64,000 nucleotides of DNA from Lachnospiraceae bacterium (GCA_021202465.1 JAJQCZ010000010.1:62001-126000), one strand, 5' to 3'. Positions 47,926 through 57,710 are shown, numbered from the stretch's first letter. Program-made: numbers and translations. The notes: generated by a model from the sequence alone, not told the origin.

Positions 47926-49077
47926 TTACTCAAAACGAATCCGCCGGGATACCCCCAGGACCATTCCCATCTCCACCATGAGGAACAGCAGCGAGGTGCC
48001 GCCATAACTGATAAAGGGAAGAGAAACGCCCGTGTTGGGCATAAAGTTGGTGACCACGGCGATGTTCATGAACACCTGCAGGGCAATCTGCGCCATGACG
48101 CCCACCACCAGCATGGAGCCCAGCAGATCCGGGGCATTGTTGGCAATGACCATAAAACGATAAAGTATGAAAAGGAAGAGCAGGATGACGCAGATGGCAC
48201 CGAAGAGTCCAAGTTCCTCGCAGATGATCGAAAAGATCATGTCGTTCTGCGCCTCAGGGACAAACCCCAGCTTCTGTATACTGTTCCCCAGCCCCTTGCC
48301 GAAGAACCCGCCGGAGCCGATCGCGTACAGCCCCTGCAGCACCTGATAACCGCCGCTCGTGGGATAATCCTCCGGATTCAGCCACACCAGAATCCGGCTG
48401 ACCTGATACTCTTCAAGAATATTCCATTCAACCAGCTTATCAGCCAGGAGGACCGCCGCCACCCCCAGGGCGATCACCGCGATCGCCGCGATCAGAAAAC
48501 GTTTCTTCTCCTTGCTGGCCACAAAATACATCGCCACCACGATACCGCAGACGATGATACCAGAGCTCAGGTTGTTCATGAGGACCAGGCCGCCCAGCGG
48601 AAGCGTCACCGCACAGAAAATAACGATCGACTGCCAGCGGTCCAGATAGCGCACCAGCCGGACGATCAGCACCGCCGTCACCACGATCAGCGCGATTTTC
48701 ACGAACTCGGTCGGCTGAAACAGCGTCGTGCTGCCGTATCCCAGCCAGCGTTTTTTTCCGTTCCGCTCGATACCGAAGGGCGTAAAGTTGACCAGAACCA
48801 CCAGAATCAGAGCCACGCCCCAGGCCAGAGGAGCCAGCTTCACATACCAGTGATAATCCAGCCGGGAGACGACATACATGGCAGCAAAGCCAATCAGCAG
48901 AATCAGTGCCTGTTTCTTCACATAATATGCGCCGTCCCCCAGATTCAGCTGCGCCGTATAATAACTGGAGCTGTAGATCATCACCAGCCCGAAGCAGGAC
49001 AGGAAAATGATGAGAAAAAGCAGCGTATAATCAAAGAAATACGTGCCTCTCTTCTTTCGGATTCTTGTTCTCGCCAT
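47926..49077 (-). CDS. ftsW: SEDS-family peptidoglycan glycosyltransferase FtsW/SpoVE
   Basis: Ten-helix septal peptidoglycan polymerase working with a class B PBP. Typical segments: S-S-S-Y-Y near residue 35, W-L-G-Y-G-S-T-T-L-F-Q-P-T-E-F-V-K, and N-T-G-V-S-L-P-F-I-S-Y-G-G-T-S-L near the end. ATG at 49077 follows GGAGGGGAG, giving 383 residues; the basic start R-T-R-I-R-K-K-R-G is cytosolic. Whether it serves vegetative division or sporulation cannot be told. Confidence 0.93.
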   Translation of the reverse strand: MARTRIRKKRGTYFFDYTLLFLIIFLSCFGLVMIYSSSYYTAQLNLGDGAYYVKKQALILLIGFAAMYVVSRLDYHWYVKLAPLAWGVALILVVLVNFTPFGIERNGKKRWLGYGSTTLFQPTEFVKIALIVVTAVLIVRLVRYLDRWQSIVIFCAVTLPLGGLVLMNNLSSGIIVCGIVVAMYFVASKEKKRFLIAAIAVIALGVAAVLLADKLVEWNILEEYQVSRILVWLNPEDYPTSGGYQVLQGLYAIGSGGFFGKGLGNSIQKLGFVPEAQNDMIFSIICEELGLFGAICVILLFLFILYRFMVIANNAPDLLGSMLVVGVMAQIALQVFMNIAVVTNFMPNTGVSLPFISYGGTSLLFLMVEMGMVLGVSRRIRFE

Positions 49078-49160
49078 CCTGTTACTCCCCTCCCGCCGGT
49101 ACACCGTCGGCGTAGCCGTCACCCCGCAGACGGCTGCCTGCGGGCCGACAGACTGTTCTC

Positions 49161-50504
49161 TTACAGTTCATGAACCAGTTCCTTGAAGATTCGTCCCCGC
49201 ACCTCATAGTTGGGGAACATGCCCCAGCTGGCGCAGGCCGGGGAAAGAAGCACCGCATCGCCGGGCTGCGCCGTCCGGGCCGCCAGCGTCACTGCTTCCT
49301 CCAGGGAATCGACGCAGACGACCTGCTCCACACCCAGCCATTTCGCCGTCTCAGCAATGCGTTCCGCGGTCGCGCCCATGAGAATCAGAAGCTTTACCTT
49401 TCCGTCGAAAGCCTGAATCCACTCGTCGAACTCACCGCCTTTGTCATAGCCGCCGCCGAGCAGCACCGTCGGACGCTCCATCGCGCGGATTGCCTGAATC
49501 GCCGCATCCGGATTGGTTCCCTTAGAATCATTGTAATAGGCGACGCCGTTCTTCTCCTCCACGAACTCGATCCGGTGTTCCACCGCCTGAAAGCGCCGCA
49601 GCGTACCCCGGACAGAGTCCAGAGGGACCCCCAGGCTCACAGCCATGAGGACCGCCGCCATAACATTTTCATAATTGTGACGACCCAGCAGGTTCAGTTC
49701 GTGCACGCCGCAGATTTTCTCCCTCTTCCCGTTCAGGCACAGCCAGAGCTCCTCCCCGGCGAGCCAGGCCCCCTCCGGCAGCTCACGGGCACTGCTGAAG
49801 AACAGCACCCGGGCCGGGCAGTCAGGAGCAAAATCCCGCAGACGAGCGTCCTCGTAATTCAGGACGCAGACATCCTCCTGCGTCTGATTTTTCGTCACAC
49901 TCTCCTTTACCTGTGCATAGATCTCCATGGTCTTGTGCCGGTTCAGGTGATCCGGAGTGATATTCAGCACCGCGCTGACCTGAGGATGAAAGGAAACAAT
50001 GGTCTCCAGCTGGAAGCTGCTGACCTCCGCGACCGTCACCGAATCCTCCCGGGTCTTCGCCGTCTCCCGGGTATAGGCATTGCCGATATTTCCCACGACA
50101 AACACGGACTCATAATAGTCGCGGCAGATTTCCCCCAGGAGTGCCGTCGTAGTCGTCTTGCCGTTCGTACCGGTAATCGCCGCCAGACGTCCCCGTGCTG
50201 CCGAATAAGCCAGTTCAATCTCACTCCAGACAGGAAGTCCGGCTGCCCGCACCTCTTCCATCAGCGGAGTATCCTGCGGAATCCCCGGGCTGACGACGCA
50301 GAGCTCTGCCTCCGCCAGCACCTCTCCGGTCAGTTCTCCCAAAACCACCTGCAGATCCGCGTCCGGGGGAAATTCCTTCCTCAGCGCCTCCGCGTCCTTC
50401 CCGCTGTCTCCATCATACAGGATTACCGGACGGCCCTGGGCCAGCAGCAGCCCGCAGGCATTTTTCCCGCTGATCCCGGCGCCCGCCACCAGTATCTTCT
50501 TCAT
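49161..50504 (-). CDS. murD: UDP-N-acetylmuramoyl-L-alanine--D-glutamate ligase
   Basis: Adds D-Glu to the peptidoglycan precursor. N-terminal Rossmann G-A-G-I-S-G-K-N-A, central ATPase G-T-N-G-K-T-T-T-T-A-L-L near residue 115, and the substrate-binding H-R-I-E-F and S-K-G-T-N-P-D-A segments. ATG at 50504 follows AAGGAGG (447 residues). Between mraY and ftsW in the dcw operon. Confidence 0.97.
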   Translation of the reverse strand: MKKILVAGAGISGKNACGLLLAQGRPVILYDGDSGKDAEALRKEFPPDADLQVVLGELTGEVLAEAELCVVSPGIPQDTPLMEEVRAAGLPVWSEIELAYSAARGRLAAITGTNGKTTTTALLGEICRDYYESVFVVGNIGNAYTRETAKTREDSVTVAEVSSFQLETIVSFHPQVSAVLNITPDHLNRHKTMEIYAQVKESVTKNQTQEDVCVLNYEDARLRDFAPDCPARVLFFSSARELPEGAWLAGEELWLCLNGKREKICGVHELNLLGRHNYENVMAAVLMAVSLGVPLDSVRGTLRRFQAVEHRIEFVEEKNGVAYYNDSKGTNPDAAIQAIRAMERPTVLLGGGYDKGGEFDEWIQAFDGKVKLLILMGATAERIAETAKWLGVEQVVCVDSLEEAVTLAARTAQPGDAVLLSPACASWGMFPNYEVRGRIFKELVHEL

Positions 50505-50592
50505 TTGCTCCTCCTTACTCTCAGGCACACAGTCCCTGCATATTCCCGCAGGGATTTCTCTTCGCACTTATTTGATCGTTCACTCCAGACCG

Positions 50593-51546
50593 TCAGACTC
50601 CCAGATAGGCGACGAGGCAGAGCAGTGCCGTCACGATGGAAAAGATTGCCACGATCCGGGTCTCCGACCAGCCCCCCAGTTCAAAATGATGATGAATGGG
50701 CGCCATACGGAACAGGCGTTTCCCGCCGGTCTTCTTAAAATACGCCACCTGCAGGATCACCGAGATCACCTCCACCAGGTAGATGAAACCCACCAGGAGG
50801 ATGATCAGCGGATTCTGCAGCATCAGCGCCGAGGAAGCGACAAAACCACCCAGCGCCAGCGAACCGGTATCGCCCATGAACACCTGCGCCGGATAAACAT
50901 TAAACAGCAGGAATCCCGCCAGAGCACCGGCCACGGCACCGGTCACTGTCTCGATGCCGCCACCCTCTGTCAGCGACAGGAAAGTGAAAAAGATCGCCAC
51001 CATCACCGTCACACTGGAGCACAGACCGTCAAGGCCATCCGTAAAATTCACACCGTTATCTGTCCCCAGCACGACCAGGAAGACCATGGGAACATAGAGC
51101 CAGCCCATCTCCCAGTCGATGCCCAGGAACGGGATATGAATCACCGTTCCCATCCCCGAGAATTTCATCAGATAGACGCAGAAGACCGCCGTCAGCACGA
51201 TCTGCAGCGCCATCTTCTGCTTCGGATTCAGTCCCTCTGAGCGCTTCATGACAATCTTCAGATAATCGTCCAGAAAACCGATGACACCGAATCCCACAGT
51301 CATAAACAGCACCGGAACGATGCGCGGATGACCGGGAATGAAAAACAGGCTGGTGACCACCACACTGATCAGGAAGGCCAGTCCGCCCATCGTAGGCGTC
51401 CCCTGCTTTTTCAGATGCGCCTGCGGGCCGTCGTCCCGCACCTGCTGTCCGAACTTGAGTTTCTTTAAAAACGGGATCAGCACCGGACAGACGGCGGCAC
51501 TGATCGCGAAAGCGAGCAATACTGACAGTATCACCTGTGTAGTCAT
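50593..51546 (-). CDS. mraY: Phospho-N-acetylmuramoyl-pentapeptide transferase
   Basis: Membrane enzyme that transfers phospho-MurNAc-pentapeptide to undecaprenyl phosphate, making lipid I. About ten helices, with K-K-Q-G-T-P-T-M-G-G, F-L-D-D-Y-L-K (Mg-binding Asp pair), N-x-T-D-G-L-D-G-L and the P-I-H-H-H-F-E motif. 317 residues. AGGGAGGAAG before the ATG. Directly downstream of the second PBP; murE and murF are not in the cluster. Confidence 0.97.
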   Translation of the reverse strand: MTTQVILSVLLAFAISAAVCPVLIPFLKKLKFGQQVRDDGPQAHLKKQGTPTMGGLAFLISVVVTSLFFIPGHPRIVPVLFMTVGFGVIGFLDDYLKIVMKRSEGLNPKQKMALQIVLTAVFCVYLMKFSGMGTVIHIPFLGIDWEMGWLYVPMVFLVVLGTDNGVNFTDGLDGLCSSVTVMVAIFFTFLSLTEGGGIETVTGAVAGALAGFLLFNVYPAQVFMGDTGSLALGGFVASSALMLQNPLIILLVGFIYLVEVISVILQVAYFKKTGGKRLFRMAPIHHHFELGGWSETRIVAIFSIVTALLCLVAYLGV

Positions 51547-51586
51547 AACTTCCTCCCTGCTGGTATCTTCTTTTGTACCTCAATTT

Positions 51587-53335
51587 CTATTCTTCCGTAT
51601 CCTGCGTCTCCTCCGCTGCCTCAGCTTCAATGCCCAGGTACGGGAGAATATTTTCAAAAATCTCCGCGATCACCGGAGCCGCAATGGTTCCGCCATAGTA
51701 AGTCCCCTCCGGCTCATCAATAGTGATGAGAGCAATGACCTGCGGATCATCCGCCGGTGCGAACCCCAGAAAGGATGCGATGTAGAGGTTCGAACTCCGG
51801 GGCAGCTTCTCGGAGGTGGCCGTCTTGCCGCCGATCGAGTAGCCCTCCAGATACGCATTTCTCCCGGTTCCCTCCGAGACGACCTGCTCCAGGATATAGC
51901 GAAGAGTCGCACTGGTTTCCTCCGAAATTATAGTCTCTCCGGCGTCATATGTAAAGGTTTCTGTGACATCTCCTTCAGAATTCTGTATGGCAAGCCCCAA
52001 ATGAGGGGTCACACGGGTTCCGCCATTGATCAGAGACGCCGCCGTCGTGATCAGTTGAATCGGCGTGATCTGAAACGACTGGCCAAAGGATACCGTAGCC
52101 AGCTCCACCTCTCCCATATCCTCTTTGTCGTGCATGATGGTCGCGGCCTCACCGGGCAGATCAATTCCGGTCTTCTCCAGAAGTCCCAGGGTCTCGAAGT
52201 ACGAATAAAATAGGTCCACACCCAGCCGCAGTCCGAGATCAATGAAGACCGGATTGCAGGAGTTCATGGCTGCCTCCAGAAATGTCTCCGTGCCATGTCC
52301 CTGCGTCTTATGGCAATGAATCGTGCGCCCGCCCACGGTTCGGTACCCCGGGCAGTAGAAGCTTTCATCCAGCGTCACCAGATCCTCCTCCAGAGCCGCC
52401 GCCATGGTAATGATCTTAAAGGTTGAACCCGGCTCGTAGGTATCGTTGATGCCGGCATTGCGCCACATCCGGTTCAGATTGTCTTCCTCACTGCTCTCCT
52501 CGTCCACATAGGCCGCGAGCAGCGTATAGGGGTCGTTCAGATCGTACTCCGGGGCTCCCACCATCGCGTAAATCTCTCCGTTCTTCGGATTCATGATGAT
52601 GATCGAGACCTGCTTCGCGTTCTTCTCCTCCAGCACCTTCTCTGCCGCCTGTTCCGCGTACTCCTGAATCGTCCAATCCAGGCTGATCACCAGATCGCTG
52701 CCGGCGACCGGTTCAACACGCTCCTCCGCCGCTCCGTCCAGCTCGATGCCCCGGGCATCCGTCTGTGTAAGGATCTGTCCGTCTGTCCCGGTCAGATATT
52801 CGTCATACATGACCTCCAGACCGACGATTCCCTGATTATCGCTGCCCGTAAAACCGAGCACATGAGAAGCCAGCGTCGAATAGGGATAATATCTGCGATA
52901 GTCCTCATCCACCTTCACACCGGCCAGACCGCAGGAACGAATCTCGTCGCCGATTTCCTTCTCTACATTGGTCTCGATCACCTCACGGGAGGAGACCTTT
53001 TCCACGGCAGCCCGCACCTCCTCCTCGGAAAGCTCCAGCTTCTCGCAGAGAACCCGGATCACTTCCTCCGCATCCTCAATCTGGCTGTGAATGACAGAAA
53101 TGGTACACACAGTCAGATTGTCCGCCAGCACGACCCCGTTCCGGTCCAGAATCCGGCCACGGGCCGCCTTGATATCCCGTTCCCTCTCGTGAAGTTCATC
53201 CGCCTTTTCGCTGTAGTAATCTGAGCGAAACAGCATCAGGTACACCAGCCGGCCTGTCAGGCACACCATCATCAGAATCAGCAGGCCGAAAGCGAACGCC
53301 AGCCGAACCTTCTGCCATACACGCACCTTATTCAT
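51587..53335 (-). CDS. Class B penicillin-binding protein with KTA in place of KTG
   Basis: Septal or cortex transpeptidase of 582 residues: one N-terminal helix (about 10-30), dimerisation domain, then the transpeptidase with S-T-F-K (E-P-G-S-T-F-K), S-C-N and K-T-A-T-S-E-K. The third box is normally KTG. No PASTA domains. ATG at 53335 after GGGGAG. By position (second PBP after ftsL) it corresponds to spoVD of Bacillus, so a sporulation or division role is inferred. The KTA change might alter acylation by beta-lactams. Confidence 0.88.
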   Translation of the reverse strand: MNKVRVWQKVRLAFAFGLLILMMVCLTGRLVYLMLFRSDYYSEKADELHERERDIKAARGRILDRNGVVLADNLTVCTISVIHSQIEDAEEVIRVLCEKLELSEEEVRAAVEKVSSREVIETNVEKEIGDEIRSCGLAGVKVDEDYRRYYPYSTLASHVLGFTGSDNQGIVGLEVMYDEYLTGTDGQILTQTDARGIELDGAAEERVEPVAGSDLVISLDWTIQEYAEQAAEKVLEEKNAKQVSIIIMNPKNGEIYAMVGAPEYDLNDPYTLLAAYVDEESSEEDNLNRMWRNAGINDTYEPGSTFKIITMAAALEEDLVTLDESFYCPGYRTVGGRTIHCHKTQGHGTETFLEAAMNSCNPVFIDLGLRLGVDLFYSYFETLGLLEKTGIDLPGEAATIMHDKEDMGEVELATVSFGQSFQITPIQLITTAASLINGGTRVTPHLGLAIQNSEGDVTETFTYDAGETIISEETSATLRYILEQVVSEGTGRNAYLEGYSIGGKTATSEKLPRSSNLYIASFLGFAPADDPQVIALITIDEPEGTYYGGTIAAPVIAEIFENILPYLGIEAEAAEETQDTEE

Positions 53336-53469
53336 ACAAAAACTCCCCGCCCCATCGTTTATAGGTATGAGAGAGTTTTTTCCGTTATGACAGGGGGCCA
53401 AAATCCTTTGACCCCCTCTGCCTCCTTATAATACCGGCTGATACAGGGATTGTTCCGTACTGACGCACT

Positions 53470-55605
53470 CTATTCTCCTGCATCTTCCTCGTCGATGCTC
53501 TCCGTCTCTGATTCAGATTCCCCGGATTCAGACTCCTCGGATTCCGCGCCGGGCGGACCCGGATCGCCGTCCTCCATATAGCCGCCCTCGGGAACCTCAT
53601 CCTCATAGGGACCCTCGTCCGCGTCCCCGTTGTCCTCCGACTCACCGGACTCCACGGATTCCCCGTTCTCGTCCGTCTCAGCCACAGTGGTCTCTGTCGT
53701 ACTGCTCCCGCCGCTCTCCGTCACGGTCGTCTCGTCCTCCGTCGTCTCCGTCTCGTCCTTCACATCCGGCGTGATATTCATATAATCCAGGATCGCAGAC
53801 ATGATCTTCTGTTCCAGCCGTACGGCTTCCTTCACCGAAACCGAGTAATCTTCATCCTCACTCTGCGGATTGTCAATGACCACATAGACCAAAACCTGCG
53901 GATCCTCCACTGTGGTAAAACCAATGAAAGACATCACATATTCATCGTTGCCCCGGGGATATTTCTCCGCAGTCCCGGTCTTTCCGCCGACCGTATACCC
54001 GTCGATCTGTGCCAGCGTAGCGGTTCCGTTCGCATCTTCTACAGCCAGCTGCAGCCCTGCTTTCAGGATCTCTACGGTGGATGTGCTGACCGTCTGGCGA
54101 ACGGCCGTGCTTCCGATCTCCTCCACCACTTCGCCGTCGGCACTGAGGATTTCCTTGACGATATGAGGCTGATAGTAGGTGCCGCCATTTAAGATCGAAC
54201 AATAGGCCGCCGCCATCTGTACCATGGTGGCCGTGAAATTCTGGCCAAATGCATTGGTGGCCAGATCGACGGAGCCCATGTCATCCTCCGAATAGAGAAG
54301 TCCTGTCGCCTCGCCGGGCAGATCGATGCCGGTCGTGCTCCCCAGGCCGAACAGGGTCTGGTAGGCACTGAAGATATGCTTGCCCATCTTGCTGGCCAGC
54401 TGCATCATCGCGTCATTGCAGGAATATCCCAGCGCCTGCTCCAGTGTGATCGTGCCGTGCGTGTGAGAACATTCAATATAATAATCCGCAACCTGCTGTC
54501 CGCCGTCGCACACAAAGGTGTCTCCGGAGTCCACCAGTCCCTCCTCCAGGGCCGCCGCAATCGTAAATGTCTTGGCCGCGGAACCGGGCTCATAGGTATC
54601 CGAAATCGTAAAATTCCGCCACATCTGGTTCAGCGCATCCGATGTCTCTTCTTCCGTCATCTCCTCAATCTCTTCTTCGGTATAACACCAGGAAAGATCG
54701 GTGGGATTGTTGAGATCATACACAGAATCTGTTGCCATCGCCAGGATCTCCGCCGTATCCGGATCCATGACCAGAACCCCGATATTCTCCGCACTCATGT
54801 CCTCCAGATACTCAGCGATCGCTTCCTCGACCACGGACTGGATCGTATAATCCAGCGTCGAGACGACCGTATTCCCGTCCTCTGCCTCCTGTGTCGTGCG
54901 CTCCACGATCCCGTCGCTGTTCATATAGCCGTACTCCCGGCCGTCCGTCCCGGTCAGATAGTCATTGTAATACTGTTCAATCCCCCAGTTGCCCTGGCTG
55001 CTGTCGGAGCTGGAGAAGCCCAGCGCCGTGCAGGCCAGCGTACTGTACGGATAAACCCGCTGATACTCAGACTCAAACCAGACTCCCAGGATACTGGCCG
55101 TATTCTCCTTGTTGCTCTCGTATTCCTCTTCATAGGTCTCGAAGGCTTCCTTCTCCTCCTCGGACAGATACCGTTCATAGCGGACATAGGAGCTCTCCGA
55201 CTTCTCCTCCAGAATCGTCTCCAGATCCGAGCGGTCATAGCCGAAGACGTCCACCAGCGCAGTCAGCGTGGCCTCGATGTCATCGTCCGAACCGGTAAGA
55301 ATAACCGCCGGATCAAGGATCACATTGTATACCTGCTCACTGGCCGCCAGGATAGTCCCGTTTCGGTCCGTGATCGACCCCCGCTGAAAGGGAATCACCG
55401 TACTGCTGTAGTTCTGCTGCGTCAGCACGGTCTTGCTGTAATCCTCGCCCTTCACCTGAATGATACGGAAAATCACAATCACAAGAACAAACAAAGCTGC
55501 CGCCACCAGTACAAATGAGAACGCCAGCTTTTGTTTCATGTATTTCTTAAATTTTTTCGGGGGTCTCTTCGACCCCGATTCAGTCGTCGGTTGGGATGTC
55601 TTCAT
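53470..55605 (-). CDS. Class B penicillin-binding protein (FtsI/PBP2B type) with long acidic tail
   Basis: Divisome transpeptidase of 711 residues: basic cytosolic tail, helix at about 26-46, dimerisation domain, transpeptidase with E-P-G-S-A-A-K, Y-S-C-N and G-G-K-T-G-T-A-E-K. The last ~110 residues are a Glu/Ser/Thr/Asp-rich, low-complexity outer tail with no PASTA domain. ATG at 55605 is chosen; it overlaps ftsL by 26 nt and has no clear ribosome site, so coupling is likely. Position right after ftsL matches pbpB/ftsI. Confidence 0.9.
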   Translation of the reverse strand: MKTSQPTTESGSKRPPKKFKKYMKQKLAFSFVLVAAALFVLVIVIFRIIQVKGEDYSKTVLTQQNYSSTVIPFQRGSITDRNGTILAASEQVYNVILDPAVILTGSDDDIEATLTALVDVFGYDRSDLETILEEKSESSYVRYERYLSEEEKEAFETYEEEYESNKENTASILGVWFESEYQRVYPYSTLACTALGFSSSDSSQGNWGIEQYYNDYLTGTDGREYGYMNSDGIVERTTQEAEDGNTVVSTLDYTIQSVVEEAIAEYLEDMSAENIGVLVMDPDTAEILAMATDSVYDLNNPTDLSWCYTEEEIEEMTEEETSDALNQMWRNFTISDTYEPGSAAKTFTIAAALEEGLVDSGDTFVCDGGQQVADYYIECSHTHGTITLEQALGYSCNDAMMQLASKMGKHIFSAYQTLFGLGSTTGIDLPGEATGLLYSEDDMGSVDLATNAFGQNFTATMVQMAAAYCSILNGGTYYQPHIVKEILSADGEVVEEIGSTAVRQTVSTSTVEILKAGLQLAVEDANGTATLAQIDGYTVGGKTGTAEKYPRGNDEYVMSFIGFTTVEDPQVLVYVVIDNPQSEDEDYSVSVKEAVRLEQKIMSAILDYMNITPDVKDETETTEDETTVTESGGSSTTETTVAETDENGESVESGESEDNGDADEGPYEDEVPEGGYMEDGDPGPPGAESEESESGESESETESIDEEDAGE

Positions 55606-56071
55606 ACTGACGCACGTACTCGCTTTCTTCCTTGTCATAGAGGATAATCTGATTGTCGGAGGGATACACCATGCCAAGCTCGCTGGTCGTGACCTCATAG
55701 ATATACTCCAGATCCGTATAGATCTCAATGGAATCCTCCGTGGCATCATTCTGTGTCTTCAGCTCCTCGATGGACGATGTCAGAGACGTGACCGTATGCT
55801 TGCCATACACGATATCGGACTGAAGCTGCAGGTACTGACAGCAGACAACCAGCATCACAACAACAGCCGCTGCCAGCATCAGCACATACGGTGCTGTCAT
55901 GTGAAGCGCCCTCTCCCGGTTCTTCCGAACCTGACGGCTGACCTCTTCCCGGCCCTGTTCCGACTCTTTCCGGGGAAGTTCCTCCCGCCGAACCGTCGTC
56001 CCGTCCACATACAGGCGCGTCCGCCGCTCGGCGCCCGTCCGATACTCCTCTCTTCTTCTCATTCCCGCCAT
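55580..56071 (-). CDS. ftsL: Cell division protein FtsL
   Basis: Bitopic divisome protein of 163 residues: long charged cytosolic region (1-60), one helix near 62-82 (Y-V-L-M-L-A-A-A-V-V-V-M-L-V-V), then a short coiled coil (S-L-T-S-S-I-E-E-L-K-T-Q-N). The family is weakly conserved; the call rests on topology and position between rsmH and the PBP. ATG at 56071 has GTGAGG 6 nt upstream; an ATG 9 nt later is less well placed. Confidence 0.85.
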   Translation of the reverse strand: MAGMRRREEYRTGAERRTRLYVDGTTVRREELPRKESEQGREEVSRQVRKNRERALHMTAPYVLMLAAAVVVMLVVCCQYLQLQSDIVYGKHTVTSLTSSIEELKTQNDATEDSIEIYTDLEYIYEVTTSELGMVYPSDNQIILYDKEESEYVRQYEDIPTDD

Positions 56072-56087
56072 ACTATGCCTCACTTTC

Positions 56088-57026
56088 TCAGGCCCGCTCA
56101 AAAACACGCAGCTTGGCGCTCTTCGCCCGGCTGTTGGACGCCGTCTCTTCCTCTGTGGGAAGAATCGGTTTCCTGGTTACCACACGCCCCCTGCTCTTCC
56201 TCCCGCAGATACAGACGGGGAAATTCTTCGGACAGACGCAGGGGTTCTCCGCCGTCCGGAATCTATTCTTAATGATCCGGTCCTCCAGGCTGTGAAAGGT
56301 AATGACACAGAGCCGTCCTCCCGGATTCAGGCAATCAATCATGGTATCTGTCACATCCTCCAGAACCGTCAGTTCCTGATTGAGCTCAATGCGCAGAGCC
56401 TGAAAAGTTCTCTTGGCCGGGTGTCCCCCGGTTCGCTGCATCTTCATGGGGATGGAAGCCTGCACGATCCGCACCAGCTCTCCGGTCGTCTCCACGGGCT
56501 TCTCAGCCCGTGCCGCCACGATATGCCGCGCGATATTCCGCGCATACCGCTCTTCCCCATAGTCGCGCAGAATGCGCGTCAGCTCGTCCTCGCTGCAGCC
56601 GTTCACAAGATCCGCTGCGGTCCGTGACTCCTCCTGATCCATCCGCATGTCCAGAGGCGCATCCGCCATATAGGAAAAGCCACGATCTGCCGTGTCCAGC
56701 TGATAGGAGGACACCCCCAGATCCAGCAGAATCCCATCGACCCGGTCAATGCACAGGTCGTCCAGCACCCGGCGTATCTCGCCGTAATTGGCCCGGACGA
56801 CGGTGATCCTGTCCCCGGAGGGAGCCAGCCTGGCTCCCGCTGCCTCAATGGCTGCCTCATCCCGGTCGATCCCGATGAGCCGCCCTCCCTCTGTCAGGCG
56901 CTTCACGATCTCCGCCGAGTGACCACCGCCGCCCAGTGTTCCATCCACATAAATGCCGTCAGGCCGGATACGCAGCTGCTCCAGCACCGGCTCCAGAAGC
57001 ACCGGCACATGTCTGAACTCTGCCAT
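56088..57026 (-). CDS. rsmH: 16S rRNA m4C1402 methyltransferase RsmH (MraW)
   Basis: SAM-dependent methyltransferase of 16S rRNA C1402. [10 protein letters not shown] at the start, [10 protein letters not shown] near residue 28 (SAM), [10 protein letters not shown], and S-L-E-D-R-I-I-K near the end. 312 residues. The start overlaps the mraZ stop by 1 nt (TGATG), so the two are coupled. Confidence 0.97.
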   Translation of the reverse strand: MAEFRHVPVLLEPVLEQLRIRPDGIYVDGTLGGGGHSAEIVKRLTEGGRLIGIDRDEAAIEAAGARLAPSGDRITVVRANYGEIRRVLDDLCIDRVDGILLDLGVSSYQLDTADRGFSYMADAPLDMRMDQEESRTAADLVNGCSEDELTRILRDYGEERYARNIARHIVAARAEKPVETTGELVRIVQASIPMKMQRTGGHPAKRTFQALRIELNQELTVLEDVTDTMIDCLNPGGRLCVITFHSLEDRIIKNRFRTAENPCVCPKNFPVCICGRKSRGRVVTRKPILPTEEETASNSRAKSAKLRVFERA

Positions 57027-57451
57027 CAGATTCCCAGTCCTTCCATATTCTCCGCGATGACGTCCATATCGTCGTAGGTGGAATTCTCCTCCCAGCGCTG
57101 CTTGTCCCAGATCTCGATCCTCTCACCGACTCCGGCCAGAACAACATCCTTCTCCAGCCCGGCCGCAGTCCGCAGCTTGGTGGGAAGCAGAATCCTCCCC
57201 TGCTTGTCCACCTCACACTGAATCGCTCCGGCCAGAAAATAACGGCTGAACTTCCGGGCAGAAGCATTCGTCAGGGGAAGCTGCTTGAGCTTCTCCTCGA
57301 AGAGTTTCCATTCTTCATTGGCATAGACAAACAGGCATCCGTCCAGGCCCTGGGTCACCACGAAGGACTCGCCCAGCTGCTCCCGAAAACGGGCCGGCAT
57401 GATCAGACGCCCCTTGGCATCGATGCTGTGATTGTACTCGCCCATGAACAT
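57026..57451 (-). CDS. mraZ: Transcriptional regulator / division protein MraZ
   Basis: AbrB-like ring-forming DNA-binding protein that controls the dcw promoter. 141 residues with two SpoVT/AbrB-type repeats, each with the D-x-x-G-R motif ([11 protein letters not shown] and [11 protein letters not shown]). First of two nearby ATG codons is used because GGAGG lies 9 nt before it. The putative operator repeats lie 59 nt upstream. Confidence 0.96.
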   Translation of the reverse strand: MFMGEYNHSIDAKGRLIMPARFREQLGESFVVTQGLDGCLFVYANEEWKLFEEKLKQLPLTNASARKFSRYFLAGAIQCEVDKQGRILLPTKLRTAAGLEKDVVLAGVGERIEIWDKQRWEENSTYDDMDVIAENMEGLGI

Positions 57452-57509
57452 GAAAACTCACCTCCCGTCCCGCATTCTGTCACGGCAATCTGTCCGGGAG
57501 GTCTGAAAT

Positions 57510-57539
57510 CCTCCACTTCGTGGCACTTTCCCCCACAAA
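57510..57539 (-). promoter_or_regulatory. Candidate MraZ operator: three 10-bp-phased repeats
   Basis: On the minus strand TTTGTGGGGG, AAAGTGCCAC and GAAGTGGAGG follow each other at exactly 10-bp steps between the promoter and mraZ. MraZ proteins bind tandem GTG-containing boxes in their own promoter, so autoregulation is likely. Confidence 0.55.
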
Positions 57540-57554
57540 TCACCTTACGAGACT

Positions 57555-57583
57555 ATTCTAAGGCATGTTTTCCCAAATATCAA
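57555..57583 (-). promoter_or_regulatory. Promoter of the mraZ (dcw) operon
   Basis: On the minus strand TTGATA (57583-57578), 17-nt spacer, TAGAAT (57560-57555). Confidence 0.8.
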
Positions 57584-57613
57584 CCCCCTTTTTGAGCAAT
57601 TCCATGATTTTCC

Positions 57614-57710
57614 CGTGAAAGTCCCGGACGGCGGCTGAGCAGATGAGCAAGCTTGCTTGCGCAGCTGCTCAGACATTGGACGGGCAAGCGCAGAGCAGCT
57701 GACTTTCACG
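57614..57710. repeat. Nested inverted-repeat element between divergent mraZ and glycerate kinase promoters
   Basis: Outer arms CGTGAAAGTC (57614-57623) and GACTTTCACG (57701-57710) are exact complements. Inside, CTGAGCAG (57635-57642) pairs with CTGCTCAG (57665-57672), and GCAAGCTTGC (57647-57656) is itself a palindrome. The 97-nt unit has no ORF and looks like a small palindromic repeat element or non-autonomous insertion. Confidence 0.55.
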
